64,000 bases of DNA from positions 35,361-99,360 of the forward strand of contig JAXJPR010000036.1 of assembly GCA_036311565.1 (NCBI GenBank). The letters run 5' to 3'. The translations under genes and the position numbers were made by a program. Below the pieces are notes generated by a model that was given only the letters and a program-made list of their open reading frames with translations, was not told the DNA's origin and did no database searches. Positions 62,404-64,000 of the stretch are shown here, one piece after another. Source of the DNA: Fimousia sp036311565. Its GTDB lineage: Bacteria; Bacillota; Clostridia; Lachnospirales; Lachnospiraceae. Position 1 is the stretch's first letter; the number at the start of each line of letters is the position of its first letter.

Positions 62404-63726
62404 ATGCTTAATATGGATCAAAAATTAATCAAAAGACAGGCAGAAGGAAATATCATCAATACAGGTATCGTTGGTGCTGGACAGATGGGTCGTGGAATGA
62501 CAACTCAGATGGTATTAATGAATGGTATTAAACCAGCAATCGTATCTGATATTATTGTTGAAAATGCTGTACATGCTTTTGAATATGCAGGAATTGGAAA
62601 AGAAGATATTGCAATCGCCAATACAGTTGCTGAAGCAAATGCTGCATTAGAAGCTGGAAAATATGTTGCTACAGCTGATTCTAATATCGTTACTCAGGCT
62701 GACGCTATCCAGGTTGTTGTTGATGTAACAGGTGTACCTGATGTTGGAGCTAAAGTTGCTACAGATGCTATGGACAACGGAAAACATGTTGTAATGATGA
62801 ACGTTGAAACTGACGTAGTTATTGGACCTTACCTGAAAAAATATGCAGAAGAAAAAGGCGTATTATATACAGGATCTGCAGGGGATGAACCTGGTGCAGT
62901 TATGGAATTATATTGCTTCGCTAAAGCTATGGGCATGGAAGTTGAAGTAATGGGTAAAGGTAAAAACAACAAACTTGATTATGATTGTAATCCAGATACA
63001 GTATTAGAAGAAGCTACAAGAAGAAAAATGTCTCCAAAAATGCTTTGTGCATTCAAAGATGGTACAAAGACAATGGTAGAAATGACAGCTATGTCTAACT
63101 ATACAGGATTAATTCCAGATGTTATTGGTGGTCATGGTCCTGAAACAGCTCCTGGTACAGAAGGTATCAAACAGTTAAATGACATCTTCAAATTAAAAGA
63201 AGATGGCGGTATTTTAAATAAACATAAAGTAGTTGAATATGTTAACGGAGTTGCTCCTGGAGTATTTGTAACAGTTTCTACACCAAACGACGAAATTGCT
63301 TACCAGATGGGATATCACAGCATGGGTCCTGGACCACTTTGGACATTATATCGTCCATATCACTTATGTAACTTAGAAACACCATTGACAGTTGCTAAGT
63401 TAGTAATTGATGAAGAAACAACATGTGTACCTATCGATGGATTAGTATCTGAATGTATTACACGTGCAAAAGTTGACTTAAAAGCTGGTCAGGTTATTGA
63501 TGGTATCGGTGGATACACAACACATGGTTCTATCTGCTCTGCTGAAGAATCTGACAAAAATATGTACGTACCATTTGGTCTTGTAACAAAAGGTGCTGTA
63601 ATGAAGAAAGACTGTAAAAAAGGTCAACTTCTTACATTAGACATGATTGATCTTGACAAAACTACATTAATCTATAAGTTACGTCAGGAACAGGATAAAA
63701 TGTACGGAAAAACAAACTTATTATAA
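62404..63726 (+). CDS. NAD(P)-dependent dehydrogenase with SAF domain (homoserine-dehydrogenase-like)
   Basis: 440 residues. The N-terminal Rossmann domain starts NTGIVGAGQMGRGMTTQM, like homoserine dehydrogenase, with a middle catalytic domain (GSAGDEPGAVMELYCFAKAMG, then KNNKLDYDCNPDT) and a C-terminal SAF domain (VPFGLVTKGAVMKKDCKKGQLLTLDMIDLD). Such proteins occur in sugar-acid or polyol loci next to SorC regulators and triose-phosphate-isomerase-like genes, exactly as here, so oxidation of a carbohydrate substrate is more likely than threonine synthesis. The substrate is unknown. AAGGAGG lies 10 nt before the ATG. Confidence 0.85.
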   Translation: MLNMDQKLIKRQAEGNIINTGIVGAGQMGRGMTTQMVLMNGIKPAIVSDIIVENAVHAFEYAGIGKEDIAIANTVAEANAALEAGKYVATADSNIVTQADAIQVVVDVTGVPDVGAKVATDAMDNGKHVVMMNVETDVVIGPYLKKYAEEKGVLYTGSAGDEPGAVMELYCFAKAMGMEVEVMGKGKNNKLDYDCNPDTVLEEATRRKMSPKMLCAFKDGTKTMVEMTAMSNYTGLIPDVIGGHGPETAPGTEGIKQLNDIFKLKEDGGILNKHKVVEYVNGVAPGVFVTVSTPNDEIAYQMGYHSMGPGPLWTLYRPYHLCNLETPLTVAKLVIDEETTCVPIDGLVSECITRAKVDLKAGQVIDGIGGYTTHGSICSAEESDKNMYVPFGLVTKGAVMKKDCKKGQLLTLDMIDLDKTTLIYKLRQEQDKMYGKTNLL

Positions 63727-63760
63727 GAAACAGTTTGAATCATAATTAATAGGCAAAATT

Positions 63761-63794
63761 ACAAGTACGCCTTTCTGCGGGCGTACTTGTTTTT
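63761..63794 (+). terminator. Terminator or attenuator before the TIM-like gene
   Basis: Perfect 11-bp inverted repeat ACAAGTACGCC / GGCGTACTTGT followed by five T. It lies inside what looks like one catabolic cluster, so partial read-through or a second promoter is implied; I see no strong promoter in the 70 nt that follow. Confidence 0.8.
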
Positions 63795-63864
63795 CAAAAT
63801 GGGTAATGGGGAGAAATCAGTTACAATTGTTATACATCTTTTTACATAGAAAGGATATGTTATC

Positions 63865-64000
63865 ATGGCAAAAGCAAAAACACCATTTTTGATTGTAAAT
63901 CCTAAATCTTATTTATATGGAAAAGCTAGTTTGGAATTAGCAAAAGCCGCTGATCAGGTGGCTGCTGACACAGGACTTCAGATCTATTTTACATGTCCAT
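63865..64000 (+). CDS. Triose-phosphate isomerase-like protein (3' truncated by window edge)
   Basis: Only the first 45 codons are present (AKAKTPFLIVNPKSYLYGKASLELAKAA). The strand LIVNPKSY corresponds to the TIM motif with Asn and catalytic Lys (FxxNWK in standard enzymes), here NPKSY, a diverged form also seen in tetrose-phosphate isomerases such as EryH. AGAAAGGA lies 10 nt before the ATG. With a SorC regulator and SAF dehydrogenase upstream it is probably a pathway isomerase rather than the glycolytic enzyme. Confidence 0.75.
   Translation, partial: MAKAKTPFLIVNPKSYLYGKASLELAKAADQVAADTGLQIYFTCP

Noticed and set aside
1..64000. CRISPR arrays, rRNA, tRNA, prophage and insertion-sequence genes
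   Set aside because: I looked for regularly spaced repeats, the tRNA TTCRANNCC arm, and transposase or integrase motifs and saw none; a computed scan could still find a weak case.

Overview
The window reads as a low-G+C Gram-positive chromosome, most like a gut Clostridium-group bacterium of the Lachnospiraceae. This rests on strong AGGAGG ribosome sites, sigma-A type promoters, the order rpoB-rpoC-rpsL-rpsG-fusA-tuf, a T-box leader, and the flavour of the proteins (type II GalT, a Lachnospiraceae-like citrate synthase, Ktr potassium uptake, small alarmone synthetase). The genus is inference. I saw no rRNA, tRNA, CRISPR array, phage or intact insertion sequence.

Layout. 0-5.5 kb: the 3' part of galT, a minus-strand radical SAM/HAD pair, an AlkD-like gene, then a T-box leader in front of a decayed chimeric locus (transporter fragment fused to a broken glycerol-dehydrogenase-like gene). 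5.5-18.1 kb: the transcription/translation block rpoB, rpoC, rpsL, rpsG, fusA, tuf. 18.1-27.6 kb: a 54-codon orphan gene, a D-2-hydroxyacid dehydrogenase, HAD phosphatase, GH3 lipoprotein, KtrB/KtrA, nanE, two MarR-type regulators sharing an operator-like element, citrate synthase and a chorismate mutase. 27.7-36.2 kb: a GntR(YtrA)-ABC exporter operon, two tandem polysaccharide deacetylases with a RelQ-type synthetase, and a Fur/Zur-ZnuACB zinc operon. 36.2-39.3 kb: trpS, phzF-like gene and a frameshifted LysR pseudogene.

39.3-51.5 kb is a maltose/glycogen region: a LacI-type repressor divergent from a IIA-IIC-IIB PTS permease, a MapP-like maltose-6'-phosphate phosphatase, MalQ, GlgB, ROK glucokinase, then an AraC regulator divergent from glycogen phosphorylase. 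Together they would import maltose as maltose-6'-P, dephosphorylate it inside the cell, and shuttle glucosyl units between malto-oligosaccharide, glycogen, glucose and glucose-1-P. 51.5-54.3 kb holds an acetyltransferase remnant, a CmpB-family membrane protein and PepD.

54.3-60.7 kb is a 2-aminoethylphosphonate uptake and degradation set (RpiR regulator, ABC ATPase, fused permease, binding lipoprotein, PhnW, PhnX). Its most striking feature is a G+C-rich RNA fold lying exactly between the strong Shine-Dalgarno sequence and the start codon of phnW. After a 0.64 kb gene-free gap full of inverted and direct repeats comes a SorC regulator, a SAF-domain dehydrogenase and the start of a triose-phosphate-isomerase-like gene, probably the beginning of a sugar or polyol operon that runs off the right edge.
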